Shown here piece by piece: positions 51,780 to 64,000 of a stretch of 64,000 bases of DNA. This stretch comes from Syngnathus acus (Eukaryota; Chordata; Actinopteri; Syngnathiformes; Syngnathidae), in the NCBI RefSeq assembly GCF_901709675.1, contig NC_051088.1, forward strand, positions 11,635,693 to 11,699,692. The letters run 5' to 3'. Position numbers and translations under genes: made by a program. The stretch's first letter is position 1. Every line of letters starts with the position of its first letter. The notes under the pieces are model-generated. The model did not search any database and was not told the origin of the DNA. It saw only the letters and a list, made by a program, of their open reading frames with translations.

Positions 51780-52677
51780 GTTGATGTGGGAATTAACTTT
51801 TTAAGAAGTAAAGTTGTGAGCTGTCCAAACTGAATGAGTGTATGTCCAGGCAGTTCCGTTTTTATACACCCTGCCATCCCCGTGACGCCGACATGCATTT
51901 GCATGGTGCACTGGCCGCAGGTGAGTTGCTGAGGTTCCATAATCCAAAGCATGATTGAAAACACCAATTTAGTCATTGTTTTGATCACAGATTGGGAAGG
52001 ACTTGTGCCATTGAGTATCACTGTTACTTGTGTGTATGTGTTTTTACTGCGTTTGTGTGTGAATAGCAATTTCACTTCAGAAGTCGGTGCTAATTTACTG
52101 ATAGCATGCCAAAAGAAATTTACATTGACATTAACATCAGTGTTAGCATTGTTTTAAAATGGAAGTATTTAACTTTTGTGCATTGAAATATTACACTAAA
52201 TTCCAACTATACTGTCTTTAAAATGCTTAAAGAACAACGAGGGACAGCAGAATTATATAAGCAATAGTTACAACATGGTACATTCAGCTTACTTTCACAA
52301 CGTCATGAATTTGCAAATGAAACTCGGCATTCTGCATACTAATCTTTTTTTCCCCATTATAATCTTTGAAACATCAGGAGGAGACAAAATAGAAATCATG
52401 ATTAGATTTCAATTTATTGTCCAGCCCTACTCGACGTAACCAACGAAGCTAACATCCATGTTTTTAAAATACGGGAGGTAGCCGGAATAATTGTTGTTTA
52501 CAAACTCCACAGGGCTGAAACTGGGGTAATAAAGTATTTTATGATTAAGAAATTATTTACATTTTTCACATGCTCACTGTTTTTTTTTATTGTTGCTTAA
52601 AGTCCTTCTGTATTTTAATTAATCAGTGCGGCTGCCATTTTAAAGTTCATGTGCTCCCACTGTCATGATTCAGGTGT
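51780..52677. other. IL-17 promoter and intergenic DNA
   Basis: Contains the TATA-like box of the IL-17 gene (minus strand, about 51860-51869). Otherwise no recognised feature; AT-rich. Confidence 0.5.
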
Positions 52678-52685
52678 GTGCTGTG

Positions 52686-53381
52686 CAGGCACGTGCACTC
52701 ATAGGAGGCAGGTGAGGCAGTGCCTCACCTTGCCACCAGGGGCGGTAAAGGGCTCAACATGGTTTCCTCAGCTGTCACCATAAGTTGTTAAAAAATGAAT
52801 AATATAATAAAACATAATATAATATCTGTCCTGTGGTCTATGCTTTTAATGCAATTTAATGGAGGATATAATCTCGAAAATAAGAAATGTTTCAAAACTT
52901 GACTTTCAGTCAAGGCAAGAAATCATAAGTAAGGGAAGACCAACGCCAGATTTGCGAGGATTAATTCAAACTACGGGCCTCCCGGGACGGACTACAACAC
53001 GTTCGTTTCAAAAGGATTGGTACTCTAAAAAAGACTGGCTTTGTGGTTGTGCTGCAAAAAATCGACTTTATTGCTTTCCCTGTCATCGAGATCTTCGTCC
53101 AGAAGGACAGGAGAATGGACTTCATTTCCAAGTAAAGGTAAGAATACTGCAGTGGTGTATTTAAATGTACAGTGGTGTGTTTAAAATGTTATTAAATTTA
53201 ATCAAGAATGGGATAACAACCATGTATGCATGTAAATCTGACTTGTGAGTCAGTGCCTTAGCGTCATACAGTACGTTTGTAAATCTGACCCTGAGTCAGT
53301 GCCTTAGCGTCATACAGTACGTTTGTAAATCTGACCCCGAGTCAGTGCCTCACCAACGCCAACCCTCAGCGCACGTCACTG
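52686..53381 (+). mobile_element. Non-autonomous hAT element with TTF-finger transposase remnant
   Basis: Starts CAGGCACGTGCACTCATAGG and ends with the complement of CAGTGACGTGCGCTGAGG, imperfect terminal inverted repeats. It is flanked by a perfect 8-bp duplication GTGCTGTG (52678-52685 and 53382-53389), typical of hAT. Inside, 52859-53140 encodes an N-terminal transposase exon with RSFQKDWYSKKDWLCGC and LYCFPC, the TTF-type zinc finger of ZMYM/ZNF862-like hAT proteins, followed by a donor-like VK|GTAAGA. The catalytic part is missing. Three ~55-bp direct repeats (TAAATCTGAC...GAGTCAGTGCC) lie at about 53235-53355. Confidence 0.75.
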
Positions 53382-55191
53382 GTGCTGTGACTCAGACCTA
53401 GCAACACTCTTGTTTGGAGGCAAACAGTGCAGAGACCTGATTTCCATGTGTAAACGTTGGTGTGTGTATGTATGAGCGAGTGCGCCTGGGATTCCAGGTA
53501 ATAATGAGGGAGTCACCGGTCTTCCCTCAGGAATTCACAACACGTGAAAAATGTGTTGAGCTCTGACCCACTGAGGTGCAATGAGAAAAGATGTGACCTC
53601 ACCGACTGAGCAACTTTAAAAGTGGATGATGGTCAACAACATAAAAAAAGATTTACAATCAATGAGACAGTTTGACATGACATGGTGCAAACGTTCCTAA
53701 AAATTTCAAATCAAAGAATGTCAAGTTGAAACCATTTTTATTTCGCTGTCATGAATATGATCAATCACAAACAAGGCCTTTCACATCACGATGGAGGACA
53801 AAAAATAAGCACCAGTTTACAGACACTTGATGGTGTCGGTGGAGGAATTTCACATCTCATACCAGCTCATTTCAGGTGAGACACTGAGGCCACAGGTGAA
53901 TGTAATGGCATTCTTCCACCGTTGTGCGATGCTGGGCAGCATAACTCAGAGAAAAACATTTACTTTCTCATTGGATGTGACCATAGCTACATAAACTGTG
54001 TAAATCCTCAAGAGAAACACAGAATTATGATACAGATACACAATACCCACCCCCCTCTCCACCTAAAAAAAAAAAAAAATCCAACAACAAAATAGTCTGT
54101 GAGTCGCCACATGATCTGCTGCCCCAATCTGCCATTTTGGGATAAAATTGAAACAAAACAACTGTTGAAAAGGGGCAGTGGCATTGCTAATGATACAATA
54201 AATGTAGCATTATTACTTATTGTAAGTCATTCTACAAAACAACCCGATTTCAACACTAAAACTCCAATGAGAAAACACTTACTTTGAAGAAAGTCACTTT
54301 TGGCTCATGTTAGCCTCTGAATTACTGTCGGATACACTGAATCGACAAATAGAATTGCGACCTGTTCGACACACAAAGTCACATTGCAGGCTCTGTCCTA
54401 TGAATCCAATAATGCCCCCCCCCGCCTGACTGGGGCTCAGAGTTGACATGTTGAATCATCATGTAGATTTTCTTATGCAGTATAAACATCATATTGCATC
54501 CTACAAGGGGAAATGTGTACATTCTCGGGTTCGACTCCGACCCACAGCAGTCGACTTTGCCACTTATTCGCAGCCCATCGGGTACCCGATGTCAGCCATG
54601 TTTGTTATGAATTGGATTCAGGCATCATTCAAACAGCGACAGTTTACAACACACTCTGGACGTCAATTGTCACACACGCTGGTGCTGTTGACGTCCTTCA
54701 ACGGGAGGTCGGACTTGGTTGTGAGGAATGTTTGTTTCAAACGCAACTTCTCTTTCTTTTTCTTTCTTTTTTTGGTTATTTTATATGAAACAGTAGAAAA
54801 AAAGGGGACCTTGGAGATGATCCGCGTCCTTAAAAACACCTTAGGACTGCGAACCATTTTGCGTCGTTGTCGCACAGGCTCAAGTGCCCTTAAGAACGTT
54901 CGAGCGACAACATCAGGGGAACCACTGAGTTGGAAATGTGACATGGCAAAGATGAACAGAACTGTGATGCTCTCTCAAAAATGACATCCCCAGGAGTCGG
55001 CAAAAGCTATTGATTACTTTTTCAAAGGGTTCTCAAACGTTCGTTTGAGGTACTATATACAGTGTTGTGTGTCAATACCTGGCATTTCTCATTTTTCATT
55101 TCAGATTAGATGAACCAGAATACAGACACATTGTCCTTTATAACCCGATGTTGCTTTTAACTGCCATATAATTGTCTGTAGCAGGGGTATC
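53382..55191. other. Intergenic DNA, no gene recognised
   Basis: Open frames at 54448-54984 (plus) and 54663-54944 (minus) contain a poly-T/poly-K stretch and no family motifs, so I do not call them genes. AATAAA on the minus strand near 53732 might be a distal cry1 poly(A) signal, but that would require a 4-kb 3'UTR. Confidence 0.4.
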
Positions 55192-56240
55192 AAACTTGTT
55201 TTTTGGTCACGGGTCACATCATGGTATGGTTTCCCTTGAACGGGAATTGTGACTGTGAACCCGTATAATGTATGATTACCTCATATTATCACAATTACAC
55301 GACAAATTTATAGGTAACTACGTTCAGAAGCCAGTTAGAATTTGTTTAAAAATCTGTTTTTCCAATTTATTTTAAAAGTGGAACTGCTTACCCAAAAAAA
55401 GGGAAGACAATTACCGTATTCTCTGCACTATTAGGCGCACTTAAAAACTTGACTCAAAAAAAACACAGTGCGCTTAATAATGCAGACCGCCTTATGTATG
55501 GATCAATTGATGAATTTGTTGATCTATACTGGTTGTACACAGCGCTCTACCAAAATGTTTCAGTACGTTTTAGTACGACTAGTAAATTACAAGGTCGCAT
55601 CGCTTCCCAACATTACGGCAACCGTGGTCAGGGGGCGTCACCGAATAGCTGTTGTACCCGCGAGGCTATTTCATTTCAAAATAGGCTGCTCCGTTAATGT
55701 TTCGAGTAAATTTACGGACCGATATGGAAGGGAAACATAAGTAAGCAGTACCAATGTGTTAGATCTAACTTTAGTCAGTTCCGATCACTTTTATAGGAGA
55801 TAGTTTGAGAAACGCGATTGTTTACTGAGGGGTCATTGGTTATTGTGCAATTTTTGTATATAATGTGTGACTGAATACCTTATTGACTAGTTTATTGCGA
55901 TACAAATTCAATTAAAGAAAGTTTATGACAATAAAAAAATGAGTGGGGTTGCTGGACCAAGAACCCAAAGCGTATCACTTTCATACAGAAAGGGAGTTGG
56001 ACTTTACCTCATTGACAGGGTTGACATTCCCTTTAGCACAACACCATCTAGTGGATGCATACCGCAACCCGAGTCAACCTCAGTTTGATGCAGTATAGCT
56101 TCATTTTATGCGCCTTTTAATCCGGTGTGCCCTATATATGAAATAATTTCTAAATTAAAAAATTCAATGCGGGTGCGCCTTATAATCCAGTGCGCCTTAT
56201 AGTGCGAAAAATACGGTAGGCCTTGAGTTTGACACCTGTG
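55192..56240. mobile_element. hAT MITE (about 240 bp) split by a nested element
   Basis: Left end CAGGGGTATCAAACTTG at 55192; right end GAGTTTGACACCTGTG at 56240, whose complement CACAGGTGTCAAACTC matches the left. This is the familiar CAGGGGTGTCAAACTC hAT end. The outer element is only 55192-55411 plus 56219-56240. No clear 8-bp duplication remains. Confidence 0.6.
55412..56218. mobile_element. Nested element with TACCGTATT...AATACGGTA ends
   Basis: Inserted into the hAT MITE at a TA, with TA at both borders. Ends read TACCGTATTCTCTGCACTAT and (complement) TACCGTATTTTTCGCACTAT, then an AAGGCGCAC-type block repeated near the right end. I know such ends from fish and other animals but do not assign the superfamily. 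Internal open frames (55449-55740) show no transposase motif. It carries a CTCF-like motif at 56043-56056. Confidence 0.6.
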
Positions 56241-57708
56241 TACGCAACATGTTAGTTTAATGCTGAACTGTTATTTTTCATTCAGCTGCAACTGGGAGAA
56301 ATTATGTGTGAATTATCAATGAAAAAAACTACTTTATATACATAAATATTGAGAAGTGCCAGCAAAAATTATTATGTAGTGCTCCCACAAATTAAGGTTT
56401 TTACGGGCACACCTGGTCTGACTTTTTCTTTTTTGTCTTTCTCTTTTTTTATTTTATTTTTTTTAAAAACAAATAAATACTTAGTTGCAATTATTTTCTA
56501 TGGTTTTTTTTTTTTTTTTTTTTTCGCAAGTCTGCAAGCTAGGTCAGGAGTTCGGAAAATCTGAGCCTTGAATCACATTTTCACCTCAGTGTTCACCCTG
56601 GGAGTTTCTGACAGAGTGTGTGTCACAGAAGACCAAAGTCGGTGTCTTCTTTTGTGATGAACTTTAGGTGGTCTGCGGGACACAAAGCATGACAAGCAAA
56701 AATCAGAAGACACAAGCAACATAAAACACAAAACATACTCGGTGTGTATTGATCTCTAACTGACAGGGAAAAATAAAGTGGGTGTGGGGGCGATAAAATA
56801 ACGCAAATGGAAAGTCAAATCAGCTTTCATTTTTTGGTAAAAGGAATTCCTATTTCATTCCTATTCTAGCCTTGAAATGGCTTTGGCCTTTAATTGACAA
56901 TTCTAACTTGAATACTGTGGTTGTATTTTGCTGATTTTGTCATCTTTCTATTTCGTAGTTAAGACTAGCTTACTAGGATACAGGTAGCTAAGTAAAGCCG
57001 TGGATCGCTACGTGTAACGAGAACAAGATGTGTGTTCACTTTTAGACCAACAACTCGTGGATACAGTAAGCATTGTAAGAGAAATGCAAACATTTTAAAA
57101 CTAAAAATGAGTGATACCTTCTTTCCTTTTAGATACTGGTGGTTTCCATGAGTGAACACCACCACCGTTTTGCATAGTTAGTGTTTTGGATCTTTCATTG
57201 TGAGCACAGCAACAGCATATTTGCATACAAGTCCTATCAAGCATGGCGGCCTGGCCATAAATCTTTGTTGGCACAGCAACAAACTCCGCCCTTAACAAAT
57301 AAAATACGCTTTCATACAATTATCACGGTGTGTTGTCTTGTTGTTTTGTTTAATAGTTAAAAGTAATGACCATATAGCTAAGTTGTCAATATCAACAACC
57401 TTTGCTTACAGACATGTTGTGGATGCTTTGAATAAAAAGTCTCTCTATAAATGCTCACATATTGGTAAAATAGCAGTAGATTAATCACCCAGCCCTAGTG
57501 CAACTTAAAATCCACTGAACATTGCTCAGACACATAATGTAAGCTATATAGTCAACTGTCATGTGATCATGTTCTCATTTGTTGTTTGTGCAGACACTAT
57601 TCGATTGCAGTCAGAAAATGTATGGATCTGGAGGAAGTTTGAAATCTCTGTTTAGCTACTCTACATGGCGATCAATCTACACTCACTGCTGTCACATGTG
57701 ACAAATGT
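56241..57708. other. DNA 3' of cry1, probably including its 3'UTR
   Basis: No coding sequence recognised. Long T runs at about 56503-56524. The cry1 poly(A) signal on the minus strand was not identified with certainty. Confidence 0.4.
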
Positions 57709-60700
57709 TTAAAAGCTTTCGCGTAGGCTTAAACTCTCCCAACTGACCTCTGTACTTTGCCTCTGCATCTTGTGACCCGAGCAGGACGACGGGTCTTCCT
57801 CCCTCGAACCCTCGCGTTCTATCTCCCGTTCGCGTTTTCCTGTCATGCTGCCTCTGATGTGTGCAAGTCCTGAAGATAAAAAAAAAAAAAATGGGGCGGG
57901 ATAGGGTTACAGATGATAAAAAGAAGCAAAAGGTGATCTTGAGTTCTTATATAGTGAAATTGTAAATGTAAGGAAAAGAACGTGCAAGACTGATTTTGCC
58001 ACTACAAAAGTGATGACCAGTGATGGCCAAATGAAACAGTTAAATAAATGCCATCCTACCTGGGTGCTGAGGCACGGCAAACTCATGGTACAGTTTGCCA
58101 CTGGTGACCGCTGTGTTGTTTTCGGGCACTGTATGGTTACCTGCAAGAGACAACGTTTACATACTCGCTTTCTATACAACCCATTCAAATGTTCACACTA
58201 TTCAGAACTCAACAGTTGTGTGATTCAACTTGTATCAGAAGGTGAACTTTTCATCCATGGTTAATCTGGAAACACGTATCATGTGACTTACCGTGCTGCG
58301 GCGCCATTTGTCGTCGCTGCCCCGGCTGTTTCTCGCTGTTAAAGTTAAGGAGGATGCTCCCGCTGCCGTTGCCTGTGACAACAGAGCTGCCCGACACGCC
58401 GGCCACTAGAATGACAGCGCAAAGTAAAATTGAAGCAGGATGGCGTACAGCAAACGTGGCCACAAAAACCTCTGTGCACTTACTGTGGGGGGTGTTGTTG
58501 TTGCTTCGGTTGGTCCCCTGCTGTTGTTCTCCAGGTGAGTAGGCCATCATTCCTCCATTTCCGTTGCCATTTGTGGATGGAACGGATGCCAGCAGACCTG
58601 AAAGACAGAAATATTTAGAGCTGAAGTATCAGAGTGGCTATCAAAAATGCAGACTGACAGAATCTGTATTCCACATCAGAACAATGTGTCCATCAATAAC
58701 AATGTGTCCTCACCTAGTCCTCTGTATCGGCTCAGTTGCTGGTAGATTTGCTTCATCCTCTCAATGTTGAGCCGACTGGCCTCGGCGTGGTGCACCATTG
58801 GTTTTGGGTAGTTCACGCCGATGACGCACTTGGCGGCCGCTTGTACTGACTCGGGCGCGTTCCATGGGTCGTATATGAACTTGGCAGGAAAAGCTCTTAA
58901 GACAGGTAAGTAACGTCTGCAAGCACAGGGAGACATTAGATACCCTGACTCGATAATGATCCTCACAGGTGTGTGTGCGTTTATGTATGTGTGAATGATA
59001 TCAGGAAATGGTAAAAGCGACTTTTGCCCAAATATGTTTATATGATCGTTTGAATTTCTGCTATTTTTTTATCATGTTTAATAAACAAACATATAAACCA
59101 ACAAACAATTTTGTTTCAATATAGCATCTTAAATCAATTAAAAGCAAGAAATACAGTGTAGCGACCCAACATGAAAGAATATATCTTCAGGAGAATTTGA
59201 ATTCTATTTTGGAATTCTGTGCAGGGAGAGCTACCCACCTGATGAAGTCACCATTGGGGTCGATGCGCCGACCGAAGCCCACAGGGCAGTAGCAGTGGAA
59301 AAACTGCTGGAAAAAGGAACTACAGGACAGCCACATCCAACTGCCCGCATTCACACTCCAGTCGGAGTCGAGAAGCAGCTCCTCGAAAACCTGTGGCATG
59401 ACAAACCCAAGTGAGCCGAAACTTATGTGCTGGGGTCAATGTAAGAGGTTGAAATGCACAAAGTACATTTATGAAGTATCTATAAAGAACCACTAGACTT
59501 GGTCAAATTCTACCTGTCTTAAAACATTGTAGAAATCATCATCACTTTTTATGGAACATACAGGTTGTTAATAGCGGTGGCTAAAATCCAATGATAGCTT
59601 GCCTTCATCCCTTCTTCCCAGCTGATCCACAAGTCACCTCTGGTGAGGAAGCATGACACAGCATGGCGAGCCAGGGGATGAATCCAGCCCTCTTGCCTCA
59701 GCTGAGTCATGATAGCGTCTATCCAGGGGAAGCCGGTCTTGGCTTCAGCCCACTTGGCGAGCGCCTCGGGGTTTTTGTCCCAGGGAATGCGAACACAGAT
59801 GGGGTTCCCCTCCATCTTGTCAAAGCGCGGATTGTTGGTGGCCGCTGTGTAGAAGAATTCGCGCCACAGTAACTGTCCATATTGTGAGAGAGGAGGGGAA
59901 CTGTTCTTTTCCACCTGAGAAGAAAATATTGGAAGCAGAGTTTTAATCGGACAACTCATAACAGATAAAACTGCAAAATTTCAACGACCAACTTTTGAAA
60001 CTACTAACTACGTAACTGTCTAGCAGCTTTTTGAAAATCAATCCAGATCTCTGTGATGACTGCCCACCTTGCGATAGAGATCCGTGAGCTTGAAGTAGAA
60101 AAGGCGACAGGAGAGGCAGCCGAAACGTAGATAAGGGCTGACGCCCGTTGGGCTGGCCAGTAGCGAGTTGGCGTTCATCCTTGGACGCTCAAAGTTTGCC
60201 ACCCATGCCTGCAAGGTGCACAAGGAAACCAAGGTAGGGGAGGCGCAGAGCATCCCACAGAAACCAACAGTAAGGCAATGTCTACATGGGCACGTGTATT
60301 TAGAATTTTTTTTAGCTTCCTCACCCAGGGGTTTGAAAAAAACTTCACATGCGAACGTATTGCAAAGCAATAGTTGAAGGCGCATTAACTTTGATAGAAA
60401 AAGAGGACTGACAACTGTCATTCGGTGAGTTATTAAAACAACAGCAACAAAGGTTTTTTTTTCCTGTGTCGCTCCCAAAGGAGACTTGTTTAGAAACAAA
60501 TTGGCCAGAGTATCCTAAAAGGTTGTCATTCAGTGCCCTCAAACTTCAATCTGGATAAAAATGCTCAGGAAATTTGGTCTTCTTTTAAAAATACCTGTGT
60601 CTGTGGACATGGCATGGCACGGCATTCCAGAAAAAGGGTAGTACAAAGTTTAACCTCCAATTTGGAAACATGCAATAGAACATCAAATTGTCATTAAAAC

Positions 60701-63700
60701 TTGTCAAAATGTACATTGGACTGGCCTGACCCATAAATAACGTAAATCTGCATACAATTGATGCCTGTTGAAATATAATTAGGAGACTAACACAACACAT
60801 TTTTAAAAAAAATTCTAAAACATGAATAAACCTTTAATCTACAAAAAAGGTAGGCGTAAATATTTGTACATTTGCCTTGAACACAATGAGGTCAAACCTC
60901 TACTTGACAGTTTTCTGGAATGCAGTGTCTTTGTGGATGCTCAAGGAAGTCTGTCTCATCACAAATACAAACGAAATATAAAAGAGAATGCTCACTTTTC
61001 TTTCTAAATGGCGCTCTAATCTGGTTAGAGCCTCAGTCTCTCCTCCTGGCCACACAGCTGTCGGCAGGCCCTCGGTGTCAAACCCTAAAACACAGATAAT
61101 AACTAATTCAGCTTTTTAATACCAACTAAAGAGGAATATTCTATATCATTTAACACGGTGCAACTTTTATGGTGGAACACAATCCACTCACAAAGACTGG
61201 GTGGACCTCAGATTTGGGTCCCTTTTAAGGTTTGGTTCCCTTTATACTTTTGTTGTTCACCATTGGTCAACTGCTGCTTATTGTGAAGTGAGTTCAAATG
61301 TATGCTTGTATCTCAAGTTTGTGCACAAATTCAGCCAATGGCACTATTTATGACCTCGTTCTTTTTGTTGCTCTGGAGGGGTACGATTCCAAAGGAAGAA
61401 AATATATGAAATCGTATAAATTCATCAGAATAAGACCTCTTGCAAATGTGGATAAAAATCAAGATACCTATTGGACATTTGCAGATGTGACTGCAGCGCA
61501 AATTGGGTCGACCCCATCCGTCAATGCAAGCAATCCCCTACCACTCAAAAGTTTGGACATGGTTTCATTCAATAAAATGTGTGTCCACGCTATCGACTGG
61601 TGGTGTGCATAAATAAACACAATCCCACGTGATGATCTTGGTATAAGCACATGCGGCACACAGTTTGCACCTCATTCAGGTGGTGGCAGCAGATGGCTGC
61701 CTCGTGTCAGTGTGGCTTGACAGCGGCGTACGGCGCGACTAATGTTCGAGGCTAATTTAGGAGACGAACAGCCTGACCTTAGCTGGCGTAGCTTTAGAAA
61801 CTTTAAATAAACTGTGTGACAGCAGCAGACGGCCGGCCGCAGGTAAATCTTTGCTCTCAATCGAGCCAAGCCATCTGTGAATGGAAAGCAGACATCTGGA
61901 TGGAAACTCAAGAGGAAGATGAGATAATCCAATCGTCAGATTTAGACCAATGGGTTCTTGAAATACAAAAAAGGGGCGTGACAGATAGACTTGATTCAAC
62001 CACGGAGAACATCCTTCATCTACTGCTTATCCTGTTCAGGGTCACATACTAGCTGACTTTCAGTGTTTTGTTATGTCGCTCCATGAACAGCAGGTGCATA
62101 ACTGTTTTTTCACTCGCATGACATTCACAGCTGCCAAAATGTTACTTGAAACCTTTTATACACGTACCCTACTTACATTTTTTAATGGTGGAATCTAGAA
62201 CCATTTCCCTTCAATCATTTGTATGTGGAAAATATATTAAGATTCATTATAGTTGTTGCTCTATCTTTTTTATACTGTACAATGTTTTTGTTACTCGTTT
62301 TTCTTGCTTCCTCATTATATTCTGCATTTGAATTTTTGTTATCGTTTTAAAATTGCACTTAATGCTTTTTCCTTATGTGAGTGTGTGCTATGTCGTAGTT
62401 AGCAAATTTACAATCAATGCCTATGTTATGGAAACAATTGTGTTTTTCTGTAAATAAATATAATGTTGTTGAAAATATGATATATGTAGACCCCTTCAAA
62501 GTTTGTAGACAAAGTGACAAAAGTTTTTATGGGGCGTGGCTTAGCTGGAGGCAAAGAACTTTTCAACAGTGTTTATGTTGTAAAGGACGCGAAAAACGGT
62601 GATTTGAGTGAATATGTGAATAAAGTCACTCTGCATGACTGATAAACTGGAGGCTATAAATCATTACCTACGTTTTGAATTGACAAGTTTAAATTTACAA
62701 TATACTTCAGCAACGACTCTTGTGTTAAGCGGTCACAAATGCTGCCAAGTCAACGACAGGGACAGAAGACGAGGCTGGGCGATTATCAATTTCATCATTT
62801 CATGAAAGTACATTTGCTGTGATATCTTACCTGATGCGACGTGTGCACTGCAAACACGAGCGTTGTTTGTTGATACCCTCATTCCAATCCTTTCACCTAA
62901 TCACGTTCAACCACAGCCATCTGCGATTTCTCTGACAGGCAGAGGCTGGTATGTGATAGAATTTCAAATTTTTGCTTTTACGGTTTTCGGAACCAAAAAC
63001 ACAACAAGACGACATTTCTCTTCATGAAGCTAGTGGTTGTTTACTTCTGGCTTCCGTTTAGTTGCCTCCGGTGTCTTTTGCCTCCAGCTAACACTGTGAC
63101 ATCATTGTGACGTAGGCCATGAAGCGTCTATTGCCCTGCCCAATACGTCTTACGTCTCATCATTGTGAACCGCGTTTTTACCATCAATGCGAAAAGAAAA
63201 CGGAAAAACTCAAATGAGCGGCAGCAGCGGTTTCTCACCAAGCTCCTCCAAGGATGGAACCCCATACTTGTCTCCGTGGTCCTCCAAGATGGGGGTGATG
63301 CAGTTGGCCATCAGGCTGTCTGACAGCGTCTCCACAGGCATCTCAGGCGGATCCAAGCGACTGATCAGTGTCTGGAAACGCTTGTATGTAAGCGGTGGTT
63401 GGCCACTGTTCAGTTCTATAATCCTGGTGGGCAAAGGAAGAGTTAGAGACCATCACTCAGTCCAATTGCACATGGCCACACAAGATGCTACTGATAACAA
63501 TCATGAAGTTTTCAGTGTCCGTCTGGTTTCAGGTTTATAACGTACTTGTCTAGGTCATACAGCGTGTGGGAGTTCTTAACGATGACTTTCACTCCTGCCT
63601 CCATAGCCAGCTTCTTGATAGCAGCATCTCTTTCCTTTCCAAAAGGCTCTGAGTCATACTCAAAGGTCAACCGCGAGATCTTCCACTCCTGACGCAGACA

Positions 63701-63880
63701 CAACAAGCACTTAAGGGTGTTCGAATGAAATCACAAAATGTCCAAGAGGGACATTTACAGGAGACACTGACCTTAAAGAGTCGTGGAAAAACATTGGCTG
63801 GTTGGCCCCTTATGACAAAAAGGCGGGAGTTTAGCTTCCGGAGCTTGCCGTCCAGATCCTCCAAACATTGGAGAAGAAAC
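57709..63880 (-). CDS. cry1: Cryptochrome 1 (5' partial, 12 exons)
   Basis: Core clock repressor of the photolyase/cryptochrome family. Exons on the minus strand: 63880-63772, 63688-63546, 63423-63239, 61084-60996, 60208-60068, 59914-59603, 59390-59239, 58916-58714, 58597-58484, 58405-58292, 58140-58060, 57869-57709; all phases agree. The first visible block is [20 protein letters not shown] in the N-terminal alpha/beta domain; the start codon lies beyond the right edge. The FAD-binding region follows: [67 protein letters not shown] and [12 protein letters not shown]. The tail after [13 protein letters not shown] is CRY1-like ([16 protein letters not shown], then [13 protein letters not shown]) and not CRY2-like. 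The intron between 59603 and 59390 has a GC donor. The end is uncertain: translation reads to TAA at 57711-57709 after MQRQSTE, but a GTCAGT donor there could lead to another exon. Confidence 0.93.
61085..63238 (-). other. cry1 intron, no embedded gene
   Basis: A 2.15-kb intron, the largest of the visible cry1 introns. The short plus-strand frame 61298-61612 lies in the part of the gene upstream of exon 61084-60996 and has no recognisable motif. AT-rich otherwise. Confidence 0.6.
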
Positions 63881-64000
63881 CTGATGGACAAGGAGAAAAT
63901 TAAACAAGTTGAATTGCGACCCAGCATACAATCAAGCACTTTACTACTACTAATAATAATTAGTATTAGTATTTTTAATATTCATAACTATTATTATTAC

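Noticed and set aside
54448-54984. 178-codon plus-strand frame
   Set aside because: Contains a poly-Phe stretch from a T run and no family resemblance; probably chance.
61298-61612. 104-codon plus-strand frame opposite cry1
   Set aside because: Lies in a cry1 intron, lacks motifs and has no conserved features visible.

Overview
This is teleost fish nuclear DNA. Genes are split by short GT-AG introns, intergenic DNA is AT-rich, and the window holds long microsatellites, hAT-type transposons and telomere-like repeats. The conserved proteins are vertebrate, and several have fish-type features such as the extended cryptochrome tail. Species cannot be fixed from the sequence. There are no operons, CRISPR arrays or rRNA genes.

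Layout, left to right. (1) 2700-8774 (+): synaptotagmin 6, six exons seen, first exon not found. Its last intron is mostly a 307-bp (TG)n tract that runs up to the splice acceptor. (2) 12513-15508 (-): olfactomedin-like 3, complete in three exons and convergent with syt6; the same pair is adjacent on human 1p13. (3) About 15.5-30.3 kb: a gene-free, repeat-rich block. It holds a (GAAA)n run, foldback elements with tRNA-like cores, hAT ends, and a 2.5-kb unit in which two hAT-like copies flank a telomere-like satellite array, the whole unit bounded by an 8-bp target-site duplication. (4) 30929-40456 (-): C1QTNF12/adipolin, eight exons; intron 1 contains a decayed copy of the orphan family in (6). 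(5) 42802-45032 (+): SDF4/Cab45, six coding exons. The C1QTNF12-SDF4 pair matches human 1p36.33. (6) 46050-49397 (+): two single-exon genes of an unrecognised, apparently helical protein family (163 and 634 aa) that share a C-terminal domain. (7) 50644-51779 (-): a small IL-17 family cytokine in three exons. (8) 52.7-56.2 kb: a hAT deletion derivative with an intact target-site duplication, then a hAT MITE carrying a nested element. (9) 57709-63880 (-): cryptochrome 1, twelve exons, with the 5' end outside the window and one GC-AG intron.

The genes do not form a pathway. They are neighbours by descent: vesicle calcium sensing (syt6), secreted matrix and hormone proteins (olfml3, c1qtnf12), a Golgi calcium-binding protein (sdf4), a cytokine (IL-17) and a clock repressor (cry1). 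The best candidate for something undescribed is the orphan family, with two intact genes and one pseudogene inside 11 kb. The second is the hAT-satellite composite.
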